Shown here piece after piece: positions 17,645-28,081 of a stretch of 64,000 nucleotides of DNA. This DNA is from Shewanella benthica (GTDB lineage: Bacteria > Pseudomonadota > Gammaproteobacteria > Enterobacterales > Shewanellaceae). Where the stretch lies: assembly GCA_023284085.1 (NCBI GenBank), contig JAKVHY010000016.1, forward strand, positions 56,304 to 120,303, in the 5' to 3' direction. The position numbers were made by a program, and so were the translations under genes. How positions within the stretch are numbered: the stretch's first letter is position 1; each line of letters opens with the position of its first letter. The notes under the pieces were generated by a model that saw only the letters and a list, made by a program, of their open reading frames with translations, was not told the origin of the DNA and made no database searches.

Positions 17645-17799
17645 TTAGCCCTCTCAGATCTAATTTCAATGTCTTTATTGTATCTAATTTAAGCGGAAAA
17701 GATACCCATGAGGTTAATCTAACCAAGGTTCTAAAACCTTAGTTAGAACAAGGAGTGCCTAGAGAACTTACTAGAAAACTTACTAGAAATTCTTCCCCC

Positions 17800-19383
17800 T
17801 TAAGTCCCACAGAATGTGGTGTAGGGTCCAAAAGTCGTGGGCGCTGACTTGGCATATTCCTCGGCCCCAGCCTGCGGCGTATAAGGGTTTTCGAGTACCC
17901 TAAGCAAGTTTTCAAACGGCTGATAATCAGCTCTTTGCTCTGCCGCTTCTATGGCATGCTCAACTTGATGATTTCTAGGGATATACACAGGGTTAACGGC
18001 ATTCATCATGGCCACGCGATCTGGCAGAGAGCGCTTTTCTTGGGACGGCGTTTCGCTTAACGGCTTTTCTCTTGGTTGATCGTCTCGGCAGAGGCGCGCC
18101 ATCCATAGCTTCTTCCACTGGATAAACTTAGCGGCATCATTGAATAGCTTGTCGCTTTCGCGGCTGGTACTCTCAAGATTAATATCTTCAGCACTCTTGC
18201 TCTCTAGATTGCTAGTTTCAAGATCGTTAGCGAGTTGGCGGAAGAGCTGGCTAAAGTCCACCTCTTGCCCCGACATAGACTCAAGCAGTTGCTCGCAAAG
18301 GGCTAAGTCGCCTTCCTCTGCAGTGGATATACCCAGTTTTTCCCGCATGCCAGTGAGCCAGTAACCTTGATACACATCCCAAAACTTGGTGACTGATTCA
18401 GTCGCTTTCGCTACCGCTTTCTCTTCATCATCGCTTATCAAGGGCAACAAGGTTTCAGCTAATCTGGCCAAATTCCACTGTGCTAAGATTGGCTGATTAT
18501 TGTAAGAATAACGCCCGTCTCTATCGATGGAGCTAAATACAGCTTTGGGATCATAGTCATCCATAAAGGCGCAAGGACCATAATCTATGGTCTCGCCGCT
18601 AATCGTCATATTGTCGGTATTCATCACACCATGAACGAAACCGACCAGTAACCAGCGGGCGACTAACTCAGCTTGCTTGTCGCAAACGGCACATAAAAAG
18701 TCCAGGTAAACCTGTGGGCTGTTTTTGAGCTCTGGATAGTGACGTTCAATGGCGTAATCGGCCAGCTGCTTAACCTTATCTTGCTCACCGCGGGATGAAA
18801 AAAACTGAAACGTGCCGACACGTATATGACTGGACGCGACGCGAGTGAGAACGGCTCCTGGCAGGAGTTGAGTGCGCATGATCTGCTCACCTGTGGTGAC
18901 TACGGCTAATGCCCTGGTGGTGGGGATGTTTAGGGCATACATGGCTTCACTGAGTATATATTCCCGCAGAACGGCTCCCAGTACCGCCTTACCGTCGCCG
19001 CCTCGTGAAAATGGCGTCCGCCCCGAGCCCTTGAGCTGAACATCCACACGTTTGCCGCCTTCATCCAGCACTTCCCCCAACAGCAGGGCCCGGCCATCAC
19101 CTAGTTGAGGACTAAAGCCGCCAAATTGATGCCCGGCATAAACTTGTGCCAGTGAACTAGCACCTATTGGCGCCTGGCTACCCGAAAACACTTCGGCTAA
19201 TTGCTCTGGGTTAGTATTTTTAAGACCTATGCTAGCTGCCAAGGACACGTTTAACTTAATAAGCTCAGGGTCTGGTGCTTGAGCTCCCGTACAAGATGCA
19301 TAAAAACCTTCCAGCTCTTTTGCGTAACTGTTGTCGAATGTCAAACCTAGGTCAATCTTCATACTATTCATCTTATTTCCCAT
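17800..19383 (-). CDS. selO: Protein adenylyltransferase SelO (YdiU family)
   Basis: A pseudokinase-fold enzyme of about 520 residues that transfers AMP from ATP to Ser/Thr/Tyr of target proteins during redox stress. Family blocks are VYAGHQFGGFSPQLGDGRALLLGE, LKGSGRTPFSRGGDGKAVLGAVLREYI and NTDNMTISGETIDYGPCAFMDDYDP, which carries the catalytic/metal-binding Asn and Asp. The C-terminus ends TTFCGT, with Cys where eukaryotic SelO has selenocysteine. There is an odd serine/leucine-rich SNLESKSAEDINLESTSRESDK insert around 393-414. ATG codons at 19383, 19371 and 19362 are all plausible starts. Confidence 0.92.
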   Translation of the reverse strand: MGNKMNSMKIDLGLTFDNSYAKELEGFYASCTGAQAPDPELIKLNVSLAASIGLKNTNPEQLAEVFSGSQAPIGASSLAQVYAGHQFGGFSPQLGDGRALLLGEVLDEGGKRVDVQLKGSGRTPFSRGGDGKAVLGAVLREYILSEAMYALNIPTTRALAVVTTGEQIMRTQLLPGAVLTRVASSHIRVGTFQFFSSRGEQDKVKQLADYAIERHYPELKNSPQVYLDFLCAVCDKQAELVARWLLVGFVHGVMNTDNMTISGETIDYGPCAFMDDYDPKAVFSSIDRDGRYSYNNQPILAQWNLARLAETLLPLISDDEEKAVAKATESVTKFWDVYQGYWLTGMREKLGISTAEEGDLALCEQLLESMSGQEVDFSQLFRQLANDLETSNLESKSAEDINLESTSRESDKLFNDAAKFIQWKKLWMARLCRDDQPREKPLSETPSQEKRSLPDRVAMMNAVNPVYIPRNHQVEHAIEAAEQRADYQPFENLLRVLENPYTPQAGAEEYAKSAPTTFGPYTTFCGT

Positions 19384-19808
19384 GCTATCGAGATCTATCT
19401 AGCCACAGAGCTATTCTTGTTACTTTAACCTAATCGACAAAAGAAGGTGATCATATCGAGCCGCTTGCTTAGTAAAAACCTAAGTACATAGCGCTAAAAC
19501 AAGCGATTTTGTCACAATAAATAGATGATACTCAGGTCCAAACACGATGAATTAAGCAGTCAGTCAAATGAGTGGCTTTAAAAATATGAACTATGCTTTT
19601 GTTAGTTCGTAAGTCACACCAATTTGCTTTGGTATAGCAAAAAACCTTACTGAAGCTGACATGGAAGTTGAGAGCAAGTATGTGCCGATACTCACAAACA
19701 TTACTGACTTAACGCTTCCCACTGGTTCTAATCATTTTACTTCTGGCCGAACTGTAGGCAAATAGACAGATATAACCCAATGCTTTAGTAATAAAAGCGG
19801 AGAGATTT
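19384..19808. other. Divergent intergenic region, selO / hybrid kinase
   Basis: No ORF or RNA is supported. A short imperfect inverted repeat, ACCAATTTGCTTTGGT, lies near 19619. Both promoters must be here. Confidence 0.4.
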
Positions 19809-22688
19809 TTGATGCTTAAAATGAATGTAGGGATGAAAATTGGTGCAGGGTTTTCCGTCGCCATTCTATTTATCTTAGCTATCGGCGCAGTCTCATATCA
19901 GAGTACGATTAAGCTGAACGAAACGGCGCAATGGAAAACTCATTCTTACAAAGTCCTAAATGCGTTGAAAAGTATGATCTCGAGTGTGCAAGACGCTGAG
20001 ACAGGTCAGCGTGGTTTCCTTCTTACAGGCGAAGAAAGGTATCTGGAACCCTTTTACTATGCAGAAAAGAAAATTGATCTAGATTTAATTACCCTTTTTG
20101 AGCTGACCTTAGATAATCCCATACAACAACAAAGACTCAAATTACTCGAACCTAACATTCATGGGCCTGACAGCAAATTTGCGGAGCTAAAAGAAACGAT
20201 AGCCATACGCAGAGAGCAAGGTTTAGAAGCCGCGTTGAAGATCGTGCTATCCGATAAGGGTAAATTAGTCATGGATGAGATCCGTCGGCAAGTCGCCCAA
20301 ATGACAGTCGAAGAAAAAAGACTATTACAACAAAGATCGATTGAAGCATCTTCAACGGTTGAAAACTCAGAGTTAGCTATTACTAGTGGTGCGTTATTGG
20401 CGTTAGTTCTGCTAAGTATCATAGGTTCTTGGATCACTAACAACATCTCGGCTCCACTCAGAAAAATTGCGGCTATCGCAAAACGCATCACTACCGATGG
20501 CGTTAGCGATGGCGTTAGCGATAGCGATAGCGATAGCGATAGCAGCGATGTTAGTGCCAATTTAGCAATCCAATCCCGTCATGATGAGGTAGGGACCCTT
20601 GCCAAGGCTTTCTCTGAGATGACTAACTCACTGGCGATCAACTCTCTGGAACTACAAGAAGCCCTGCTACAGGCGGAACGGGCCAATGAAATTAAGAGTG
20701 AATTCCTGGCGAACATGAGCCACGAAATCCGTACGCCAATGAATGGCATTTTAGGTATGCTAAAGCTGTTACAGCATACAGAGCTGACCAAGCGTCAAAA
20801 TGACTATACACACAAGGCACAATCCGCTACCAGCTCTCTGTTGAGTATAATCAACGACATATTAGACTTCTCCAAAATAGAAGCTGGCAAAATGACAATC
20901 GAACATGAAAATTTTGTGTTTGATGATGCCATGCGTGATCTTAGCGTCATGTTATCAGCCAATTTAGGCGAAAAAAATATCGAGATTCTTTTCGACTTAG
21001 ACTCTGATAGCCCATTTAGCTTCAAGGGGGACTCACTTCGAATTCATCAAGTGCTACTCAATTTAACGGGCAACGCAATAAAATTCACTCATCAAGGACA
21101 AGTTGTACTGGCAACTCGTGTGCTCAGAAAAGATGAACACACCGTGGATATTGAGTTCTCAGTAACCGATAGCGGAGTGGGGATCTCTGCCAATAAACTA
21201 CAAGATATATTTTCCGGATTTAGTCAGGCTGAATCATCGACTTCTCGCCAATTTGGCGGTACAGGATTAGGCTTAGCCATTTGTAAGCAATTGGTAGAAC
21301 TCATGGGAGGTGAGTTACACGTTCAAAGCGAACTGGGTAAAGGCAGTCGCTTCTTCTTCACTCTGACTCTGGAGATAGGAACATCTATAGCGAAAGTTGC
21401 ACCGCTAGAGCCGATGCGAGTATTGATTGTAGATGATAGCCTCTTGGTTCAGGAAGTATTGCGAGATATGGCCGAATCTAATGGTTGGCAATGTGACTGT
21501 GTCAGTAGTGGACGCCATGCCCTTGAACGATTACAGAGCATAGATGTACCTAACTATCAGGTGGTATTAATGGACTGGTGTATGCCAGGTCTAGATGGCA
21601 TGGAGACCACGAGACGCATTCGTCAACTGACATCCGCTCAAGGAAGCACCCCCGTAGTGATTATGGTCACGGCTAAGGGACAAGAGGCCCTGGAAGATGC
21701 TTCGCATCAAGAGAGTGAGTTACTCGATGGTTTTCTAGTAAAGCCCATCACCGCATCTATGCTTTTCGACTCAGTCAAAGAGGCCATTTCGGGAGAAGAA
21801 AACGATGAGTTGACCAGACTAAGAAACACTCAGCATTTGTCAGGTTTACACTTACTCGTTGTTGAAGATAACTTACTCAATCAACAGGTGGCCAAAGAGC
21901 TCTTAGAAACCAGTGGCGCAGAGGTCACCCTTGCCTCAGGTGGCATCGAAGGCAAGATGCTTGCACTGAGCGCTACCCCGCCCTTCGATGCCATTCTTAT
22001 GGATATGCAGATGCCCGATATTGATGGGCTAGAAGCGACTCGTCAGATCCGTCAACATAGCCATATGCTGACGGTACCTATTATCGCCATGACGGCGAAT
22101 GCTATGCAATCAGATAAAGATGCGTGCAAGGCCGTGGGCATGATCGACCATATCAGTAAACCCATAGCGCTCGATGATATGCTGGCAACCATTATCCGTC
22201 ACACGAGACAAAAAGATGCCCACGACATCACACCCTCGGTCGAGTCTATGGCAAGTCTTGATAAAGCAATAGATGACGTCGGAGTGGAGACGATAGTCTT
22301 AGACGCTGAGCTAGCCATAAAACGATTAAGAGGAAATAGAAGCTTATATCTCAAACTTGTCGAAGTATTTCGAACCGATGGCTGGACTCAGTTTAAAGGA
22401 TTTGAAACAGGAATTATTCAAAATGAAATGCAGTTGGCCACTAACACCCTCCACACGCTCAAGGGCTTAGCTGGCACCATGGGAGCTATTGCCTTACAGG
22501 AACTCACAATAGAGATAGAAGTCAAACTCAAGCAAGCAATAACATCCACACAAGAGCAAGAGCTAGAGCTAGTTAATGGTCAAATATGGATTGATGACAT
22601 CGAAAAATCTCTGAATGAAGCCTTAGCGCAAATGGAAGTTATGTTCCCCACAGGTTCACAAGCATGCAAAATAGCAGACCACGGCTAA
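19809..22688 (+). CDS. CHASE3-type hybrid sensor histidine kinase with two receivers and an Hpt domain
   Basis: A 959-residue phosphorelay kinase. TM1 is about 12-30, a CHASE3-like sensor 38-180 ([21 protein letters not shown]), TM2 about 193-213, then HAMP, then HisKA with [18 protein letters not shown] (His305). The HATPase domain has an N box ([12 protein letters not shown]), DSGVGI and GGTGLGLAI. Receiver 1 has Asp589 (VLMDWCMPG), receiver 2 has Asp732 (ILMDMQMPD), and Hpt has His882 (HTLKGLAG). All phosphotransfer residues are present, so it should autophosphorylate and relay to an external regulator. The HAMP region holds a repeat-encoded [16 protein letters not shown] stretch. The signal is unknown. 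Confidence 0.93.
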   Translation: MMLKMNVGMKIGAGFSVAILFILAIGAVSYQSTIKLNETAQWKTHSYKVLNALKSMISSVQDAETGQRGFLLTGEERYLEPFYYAEKKIDLDLITLFELTLDNPIQQQRLKLLEPNIHGPDSKFAELKETIAIRREQGLEAALKIVLSDKGKLVMDEIRRQVAQMTVEEKRLLQQRSIEASSTVENSELAITSGALLALVLLSIIGSWITNNISAPLRKIAAIAKRITTDGVSDGVSDSDSDSDSSDVSANLAIQSRHDEVGTLAKAFSEMTNSLAINSLELQEALLQAERANEIKSEFLANMSHEIRTPMNGILGMLKLLQHTELTKRQNDYTHKAQSATSSLLSIINDILDFSKIEAGKMTIEHENFVFDDAMRDLSVMLSANLGEKNIEILFDLDSDSPFSFKGDSLRIHQVLLNLTGNAIKFTHQGQVVLATRVLRKDEHTVDIEFSVTDSGVGISANKLQDIFSGFSQAESSTSRQFGGTGLGLAICKQLVELMGGELHVQSELGKGSRFFFTLTLEIGTSIAKVAPLEPMRVLIVDDSLLVQEVLRDMAESNGWQCDCVSSGRHALERLQSIDVPNYQVVLMDWCMPGLDGMETTRRIRQLTSAQGSTPVVIMVTAKGQEALEDASHQESELLDGFLVKPITASMLFDSVKEAISGEENDELTRLRNTQHLSGLHLLVVEDNLLNQQVAKELLETSGAEVTLASGGIEGKMLALSATPPFDAILMDMQMPDIDGLEATRQIRQHSHMLTVPIIAMTANAMQSDKDACKAVGMIDHISKPIALDDMLATIIRHTRQKDAHDITPSVESMASLDKAIDDVGVETIVLDAELAIKRLRGNRSLYLKLVEVFRTDGWTQFKGFETGIIQNEMQLATNTLHTLKGLAGTMGAIALQELTIEIEVKLKQAITSTQEQELELVNGQIWIDDIEKSLNEALAQMEVMFPTGSQACKIADHG
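20496..20543 (+). repeat. In-frame short tandem repeat inside the hybrid kinase gene
   Basis: Two copies of GATGGCGTTAGC (20496-20519) are followed by four copies of GATAGC (20520-20543). They encode DGVSDGVS then DSDSDSDS in the HAMP/linker region. All units are multiples of three, so copy-number changes would alter linker length without breaking the frame. Confidence 0.9.
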
Positions 22689-22699
22689 CGCTCTGATTT

Positions 22700-23015
22700 T
22701 ATACCATTCCGAGTAAGTATCTAATCATTCAGCGGGAGTTCAAAGCACTGTAGGCAAGGCGGATGTTTGAAGCTAATAGTTATTCTCGGCAACAAGCTCC
22801 TGCGTTGCTCTACCTCCTGCATCCATGCAGTCGTATATCGAGAACATTCAACGTAGCATAAAGGGCTTTGAAACCCGCACTGCGTGAGGCTCTCAGTGTT
22901 TCCACTTCTGTGTTGCATTAACTTAAAAGGGAATAACCATTTCCTCATCAATGCGCCTTGAATTAAAAAAACTGAGAGTCTCTGAACTGACCAGATACTT
23001 ATATGGAATGGTATT
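22700..23015. mobile_element. MITE-like element, about 315 bp, with terminal inverted repeats
   Basis: The left end ATACCATTCCGAGTAAGTATCT (22701-22722) is the inverted complement of the right end (22994-23014), with 18 of 22 bases matching and identical outer ten bases (ATACCATTCC). The interior has no gene; a minus-strand open frame (22721-22951) looks incidental. The size, inverted ends and lack of transposase suggest a non-autonomous mobile repeat. It sits downstream of the hybrid kinase gene. Confidence 0.7.
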
Positions 23016-23108
23016 AGGTATGTTTAGGACACGCTTCACTCACAATCTACTCCCGCAGCACGTCACCCAGTACCACCTTCACCACTTCTCTTTTGATAAT
23101 TCTATTTA

Positions 23109-23149
23109 ATCGAATGTTTAGTGCGATATTTCGCAATATTCATTCGATT
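23109..23149. promoter_or_regulatory. Long imperfect palindrome upstream of pirin
   Basis: AATCGAATG ... CATTCGATT arms enclose a nested GCGA-TATT-TCGC core; about 16 of 19 positions pair. It lies about 85 bases before the pirin start. The symmetry suggests a dimeric-regulator operator. There is no T-run, so a terminator is unlikely. Confidence 0.5.
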
Positions 23150-23231
23150 ATCCCAGGGGTATGCTGATCTTAATCGCTAATACAACAGCTTTGTTAGCGA
23201 GATAAGTTTTAGCCCAGTTCAGGAGAAAAAC

Positions 23232-24116
23232 ATGAAAGTACAGAGTCAATTTTCAGCCAGACCAGCGATGGATGGGGATGGCGTGAATATTCGCCGGGTA
23301 GCCGATTTTAATCATACCAAGTTCGACCCATTCTTGATGATGGACGAGATAAAGTCCGATGATGAACAAGACTTTATCGGCGGTTTCCCCCCCCATCCTC
23401 ACCGGGGTATCGAGACATTTACCTATATCCGCAAAGGCGGATTTGAGCACAAGGATCAGCTGGGAAATGTGCAAGCCATTCGCGCTAAAGATGTGCAATG
23501 GATGAGTACCGGCAGCGGAGTCATCCATTCAGAGATGCCCCTGATCGACGCCGATGAGGGCCTGCATGGGTTTCAGATTTGGCTCAATATGCCAGCGAAG
23601 GATAAGATGCGCCCGGCGAGATATCAGGACACCAGTGAAACGGTAAATCCTGAGGTTAGCAATGACTCGGGCGCGACACTGCGAGCATTGGCAGGGGATT
23701 GGGCATTTGCCGGACAAGCAGAAATTAGTGCTCCGGTACAAGGGCTCGCAGGGGAAGCCGCAATAGCCGATTTCATGCTGAGTCCTGACGCTATTGCCGA
23801 GTTACAGCTCAAGAGACATGAGTTTGTCGGCCTCTATCTGTATCAAGGAACGCTTAGCAGCACTCACATCAATACAGGCCAAGATACCGACAAGGAGACG
23901 AAGCAATATATCCAAGGTCAATATCTGATTCTGGATAGTCAGACCTTACTCCAGATGCAGGCCGGCTCTGATGGCGCGGGATTGCTCTTGTTCGCAGGCA
24001 AACCCATCAAGGAAGATATTGTGCATATGGGGCCCTTTGTAATGAACACACAAGCGGAGATCCAGCAGGCGATCGATGATTATCAAGCCGGACGCTTTGG
24101 CGAAATCCCGGCATAA
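23232..24116 (+). CDS. Pirin-family bicupin protein
   Basis: A 294-residue pirin. The N-terminal cupin has the metal motif PPHPHRGIETFTYI (about 52-65) and GSGVIHSEMP, giving the usual three-His/one-Glu site. The C-terminal cupin is less conserved, as usual. Bacterial pirins are iron-binding and range from quercetin dioxygenases to metabolic regulators (of pyruvate dehydrogenase, for example), so the exact role is open. A good AGGAG site precedes the ATG. The SDR gene 136 bases downstream on the same strand may be co-transcribed. Confidence 0.9.
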   Translation: MKVQSQFSARPAMDGDGVNIRRVADFNHTKFDPFLMMDEIKSDDEQDFIGGFPPHPHRGIETFTYIRKGGFEHKDQLGNVQAIRAKDVQWMSTGSGVIHSEMPLIDADEGLHGFQIWLNMPAKDKMRPARYQDTSETVNPEVSNDSGATLRALAGDWAFAGQAEISAPVQGLAGEAAIADFMLSPDAIAELQLKRHEFVGLYLYQGTLSSTHINTGQDTDKETKQYIQGQYLILDSQTLLQMQAGSDGAGLLLFAGKPIKEDIVHMGPFVMNTQAEIQQAIDDYQAGRFGEIPA

Positions 24117-24252
24117 TACCAATCCTAATAATTAACTGAGTATTAAGCCTGAAACTAAGTATTGAGCCATGGCGTTAAACCGCTAGCCAACACAGAAGCC
24201 AGATGTTAAAAATATAGTCAAATTAAAACGATAAAACTCAGGGAAATGCAGC

Positions 24253-25170
24253 ATGACTAACTCAAGGCTTGACTCAGCGACTGACTCAAAAGCAGAACCA
24301 AGGGCGATTGCAACAGATGAAAGCGACACCTTAACCACGGCTTCCAATGGGGCGCCGACCGTACTGATCACCGGGGCATCTAAGGGCGTTGGCGCAGCAT
24401 GTGTGCATGGGTTTGCTAAGGCCTTTCCTGAGGGGGTTAACCTGGTATTAGTGGCTAGAGGATTAGCGGGGTTACAAGAGTTAGAGAGTGAGTTAAGCCG
24501 ATACCCTAATGCCAAGGTGTTGACCCTGACGGCCGATATTGCCGACCTTAAGGCGTGTAAACAGTTAGTCGCAGCTGCGGTGCAAAAATTTGGCAGTATC
24601 AATGTCTTAGTGAACAATGCTGGCCTGCACCATAGAGGCGAATTTAGTAAAAGATCGCCGGAGCAGATAGCGGCCATGGTGGATGTGAATCTAAGATCGC
24701 CCCTGTATCTGGCTGCACTCGTGCTGCCCCTAATGCCTAAGTCAGGCCCTAAAGCCATAGTCATGGTGGGCTCGCTGGCTGGCCGTGCGCCTCTGCAAGG
24801 CGCAGCGACCTATAGCAGCACTAAGTCCGGGCTTAGAGCCTTCGCCTATGCCTTAAGCGACGAGCTTAGGGATAAAAATATCAATGTGGCTGTGGTGTCA
24901 CCCGGTCCTATAGATACCCGCTTTATTATGGATGAAATAGATGAAGTGGAAGATATTGTCTATTCCCAGCCCATGAGCACACCAGAGCAAGTCGCCGCAG
25001 CTATCGTTAAGTTAGCGAAAGGCACAGAGACCGAAATTGCCATGCCCTGGTTTAGCGGTAAACTCACTACATTAGGCTACCTGTTCCCCAGCTTTCGCCG
25101 TGCCAGTCGTGGACTACTCTATCGCATCGGCCGTAAGAACAAGGATAAATACCGCCGACGTCAATCTTAA
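24253..25170 (+). CDS. Short-chain dehydrogenase/reductase
   Basis: A 305-residue classical SDR. The Rossmann motif is TGASKGVG (about 39-46), followed by NNAG, the catalytic Ser in VGSLAGRAP, the YSSTK motif (Tyr/Lys) and the PGPIDT segment. An unusual 30-residue acidic/serine-rich leader precedes the fold, and a basic tail (RIGRKNKDKYRRRQ) suggests membrane or nucleic-acid contact. The substrate and cofactor preference are unclear; the residue after the beta-2 strand (VARG) hints at NADP. Confidence 0.88.
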   Translation: MTNSRLDSATDSKAEPRAIATDESDTLTTASNGAPTVLITGASKGVGAACVHGFAKAFPEGVNLVLVARGLAGLQELESELSRYPNAKVLTLTADIADLKACKQLVAAAVQKFGSINVLVNNAGLHHRGEFSKRSPEQIAAMVDVNLRSPLYLAALVLPLMPKSGPKAIVMVGSLAGRAPLQGAATYSSTKSGLRAFAYALSDELRDKNINVAVVSPGPIDTRFIMDEIDEVEDIVYSQPMSTPEQVAAAIVKLAKGTETEIAMPWFSGKLTTLGYLFPSFRRASRGLLYRIGRKNKDKYRRRQS

Positions 25171-25403
25171 ATCTGAAGTCATTTCTGACTTCCTCTTCAA
25201 AATAAATAACTTACAAAACTCAAACAAAACAATTCAAGATCATTCACAATTTTTCATACAAACATCGAGTCTATCTCTATAGAATGACGTGCGAATTTCA
25301 ACCACATTTTGTAGTGCTAAGAGAGGAGCAGATGGAAATCTTCCCCTTGGCCCGAAATACGACTTGTGGCTTTTAACAACCATAGATTATAGGAACAGTA
25401 ATC

Positions 25404-27839
25404 ATGTTGAAAAAAAGCATACTATCCCTGATCGTGACGAGCGCCTTCCTTAGCGGATGTGGTTCAGATGATGACAATCCCGCCGAAGTTGAAACCCCAA
25501 ATAAAGCCCCCGCATTGAGTGCCAGTTTTGCCCCACTAACCGAGAAAGCGACTTCTAGCTTATCTGTAGTCGCGAGTGACAGTGATGGCAGCATATCAAG
25601 TTATGCTTGGGTACAAACTTCTGGCCCAGAGTTAACTATCACAGGCGCAGATACCGCGGAAATAGCATTTACAGTACCGAGTGTCTCCGTCGACACTCCT
25701 GTCAGTTTTACGATTAGCGTCACAGACGATGAAGGGGCTGTCACTGAAGTCTCGGCCGAAACAAACATAGAACGCATCGAAAGCATCTATAACTTGGCTG
25801 GGACAGTTGTCGGCAGTCAATATGCTAATGCTATGATTTTAGCAAGCGTAGGAAGTGAATCGGCTTCTATCGCAGCGGATGAAAATGGTGACTTCTCTTT
25901 AAATCTCGCGGTAGATGATGATGTTGAACTCAATTCCAGTGTGAAGCTCACTGCCAACAATGAATCCGCACTGCAACTCGCCTCTCTTTTGCCCTCTCTT
26001 GAGCAGCTCAGTGGCTTTATTGCTCAGGCACAATCCAGCTCTAAAATACAAAAAGCCTCGACACAAGCCGTGGAAGATACACCAAGTATCTCAGTCTCAG
26101 CCGTATCGACTGCTCTGTATACCTTACTCGTTGCCGCAAATGGTGGCACAGAGCCAACCAATATCGATGCCATCGAACTTGTAGAGAGTCAGATAGATCC
26201 TAATGCCTTGATCGAAATCGCGGCAGTGGTTCATATCTTGATCAACAGTGAAGTAGATCTTTTACCCCAAGGCACTACAGATTTACTGTCTGTGCTGGCC
26301 GATCCAGAACAATATAACGCTTTGGTAGAAACCATAGAGCAGGCGACGCCTGGTGCTATCGAAGAGACTATAGCTGCCATAGTGGAAGATCCCGCACTGA
26401 CTCCGGCTCTTGTGGCCGCCGATATTCCTTCACTCTATTATCAGACCACTCCTGTGGCAGCCTCTTTCATCGCACGCGGTGGTAGCCGTTATGAGTTTGC
26501 AGAAAATGGGACAGGTAAGAGAGCAACAAACTACGGTATTTCAGAGTTTGGCTGGGCAATCGATAGCGGAGACATCTTGCTAACCTATACTCAGGCCCAA
26601 GCCTCTTTCAGCTATGTAGGTCTTGAGGCGATACCAGGACTGAGTCAGGCACAAAAAGAAACCATATATGCAGAATATGGGGATACGGTTGAAACAACAA
26701 TAGAAACACTGACCGAACGCATGACTCGTCTAACGACAGGATCCGCTTTAGATACTTTCCGTGTGGAGAGTGAAACAATATCGACCATGACCCCTATAGA
26801 GACAAACTCAGGCGTCATTGAAATTCCGGCTTGGAATGAATCTGACACATCGGATCTTTTGATGCGTAAATCTGCTACCGCTGGCGTTGAGTTTGCTCAA
26901 GCTGATATCACAGGTCTATGGGGTTTTGAGGTGTATAATCCAATAAACTTCAACAGTAACCACTTTGAAATATTGGAATTTTCTACAGATGGCACGGGGG
27001 TGAGTCAAGACAGCAGCGCCAGCTTTAGTTGGTCTGTTACCCATGGCACCTTGAATTTAGTTTTTGCTGATTTCACACAGAGCTACTCAGTTATTGACAG
27101 TAACAATGGCGATCTGGCGATCTATTCCGAAGCAAAAGACAAGGACGATAAGTTATTGGCCTCACTATTTGGTTTTGCCACTCAGATTGAAACGACAACA
27201 AAGTTTACCGCCGAAATAGCCGTTACTGGTCAAGATAAGTATTGGCAAACAATGGTAAACCAGTGGACTTCAGGCGCATGGGACGGTGACACACTCGAAT
27301 TCTGTTATGACGGTATTGATGGCGATGAAAATGCTGCCGATGGATGTAGTTATGGTAATAACGTTTTTGGCTTCCAAGTATTAGACGATAACTCGGGAAC
27401 TAAACTCTACTCGCCTTGGGAAGGACTATTACCGCCACCTAACTTTGTTTTTGATTGGGCCGACCTATTGTCTTGGGCTATTGCTGATACCGGTAAGCTC
27501 AAGCACACCAATGAAGCATACTCTCGATGTTGGGATGTTGATGAAGCATGTCGTTATCGAGAATGGACATTATTAAAAGTCGTCGATGGCCGTTTAGGTA
27601 AGCGCATCTATGTTCAAGAATACGACATGCGTAAGTACAACTCTACTGAGGAATTTGGTTACTTGATCGCTCCTCGTTGGAACATGTATGAGCTTATCGA
27701 TGTCGAATATTTCAATACTGTCAACGCGGCACCTGCGAGTAATTCACCGAGCAAGGCTCAGGCCGCGAGTGGGAACACTAAGGTAAGCACTGCTCGAATT
27801 ATTCTCGAGCCAAACAAGTTGCCTATGCAACAGCATTAA
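25404..27839 (+). CDS. Large outer-membrane or periplasmic lipoprotein with PKD/Ig-like domain
   Basis: An 811-residue lipoprotein: signal peptide with lipobox LSGC (Cys19), then an acidic linker. An Ig/PKD-like domain spans about 30-115 (SVVASDSDGSISSYAWVQTSGPELTITG ... FTISVTDDEGAVTEVSAE). A long acidic repeat-free body follows, with a C-terminal part containing several Cys and Trp residues (FCYDGIDGDENAADGCSYGN, RCWDVDEACRYREW). It is likely anchored at the outer membrane. No catalytic motif is recognised. It has its own terminator. Similar large lipoproteins are common, poorly characterised Shewanella surface proteins. Confidence 0.75.
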   Translation: MLKKSILSLIVTSAFLSGCGSDDDNPAEVETPNKAPALSASFAPLTEKATSSLSVVASDSDGSISSYAWVQTSGPELTITGADTAEIAFTVPSVSVDTPVSFTISVTDDEGAVTEVSAETNIERIESIYNLAGTVVGSQYANAMILASVGSESASIAADENGDFSLNLAVDDDVELNSSVKLTANNESALQLASLLPSLEQLSGFIAQAQSSSKIQKASTQAVEDTPSISVSAVSTALYTLLVAANGGTEPTNIDAIELVESQIDPNALIEIAAVVHILINSEVDLLPQGTTDLLSVLADPEQYNALVETIEQATPGAIEETIAAIVEDPALTPALVAADIPSLYYQTTPVAASFIARGGSRYEFAENGTGKRATNYGISEFGWAIDSGDILLTYTQAQASFSYVGLEAIPGLSQAQKETIYAEYGDTVETTIETLTERMTRLTTGSALDTFRVESETISTMTPIETNSGVIEIPAWNESDTSDLLMRKSATAGVEFAQADITGLWGFEVYNPINFNSNHFEILEFSTDGTGVSQDSSASFSWSVTHGTLNLVFADFTQSYSVIDSNNGDLAIYSEAKDKDDKLLASLFGFATQIETTTKFTAEIAVTGQDKYWQTMVNQWTSGAWDGDTLEFCYDGIDGDENAADGCSYGNNVFGFQVLDDNSGTKLYSPWEGLLPPPNFVFDWADLLSWAIADTGKLKHTNEAYSRCWDVDEACRYREWTLLKVVDGRLGKRIYVQEYDMRKYNSTEEFGYLIAPRWNMYELIDVEYFNTVNAAPASNSPSKAQAASGNTKVSTARIILEPNKLPMQQH

Positions 27840-27876
27840 GCACCTGCACTCAACAACGAGTTAAGCAGTGACCTCA

Positions 27877-27915
27877 GCCCCTCTTGTTAACACAAAAGGG
27901 GCATTGTTATTTATC
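27877..27915 (+). terminator. Terminator after the large lipoprotein gene
   Basis: GCCCCT / AGGGGC stem with an inner TTGT/ACAA pairing, followed by ATTGTTATTTAT. Confidence 0.75.
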
Positions 27916-28081
27916 CTTTGAGCCCAGCTCTTCCGCTGCATTCCCTTGGATTCATCGATTAAAAGCGGTTTACTTTTCCTGCAACTCTGGATTATAGTCG
28001 CCCACGGAGCTAACTATTATGGCTAGCTTTATCACTGACGTTAACAAGAGAAAATTCAAACAAATTAAATAGGAATATTCG

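Noticed and set aside
22721..22951. Minus-strand ORF of 76 codons inside the inverted-repeat element
   Set aside because: It lies entirely in the MITE-like repeat, has no ribosome-binding site and no family resemblance.
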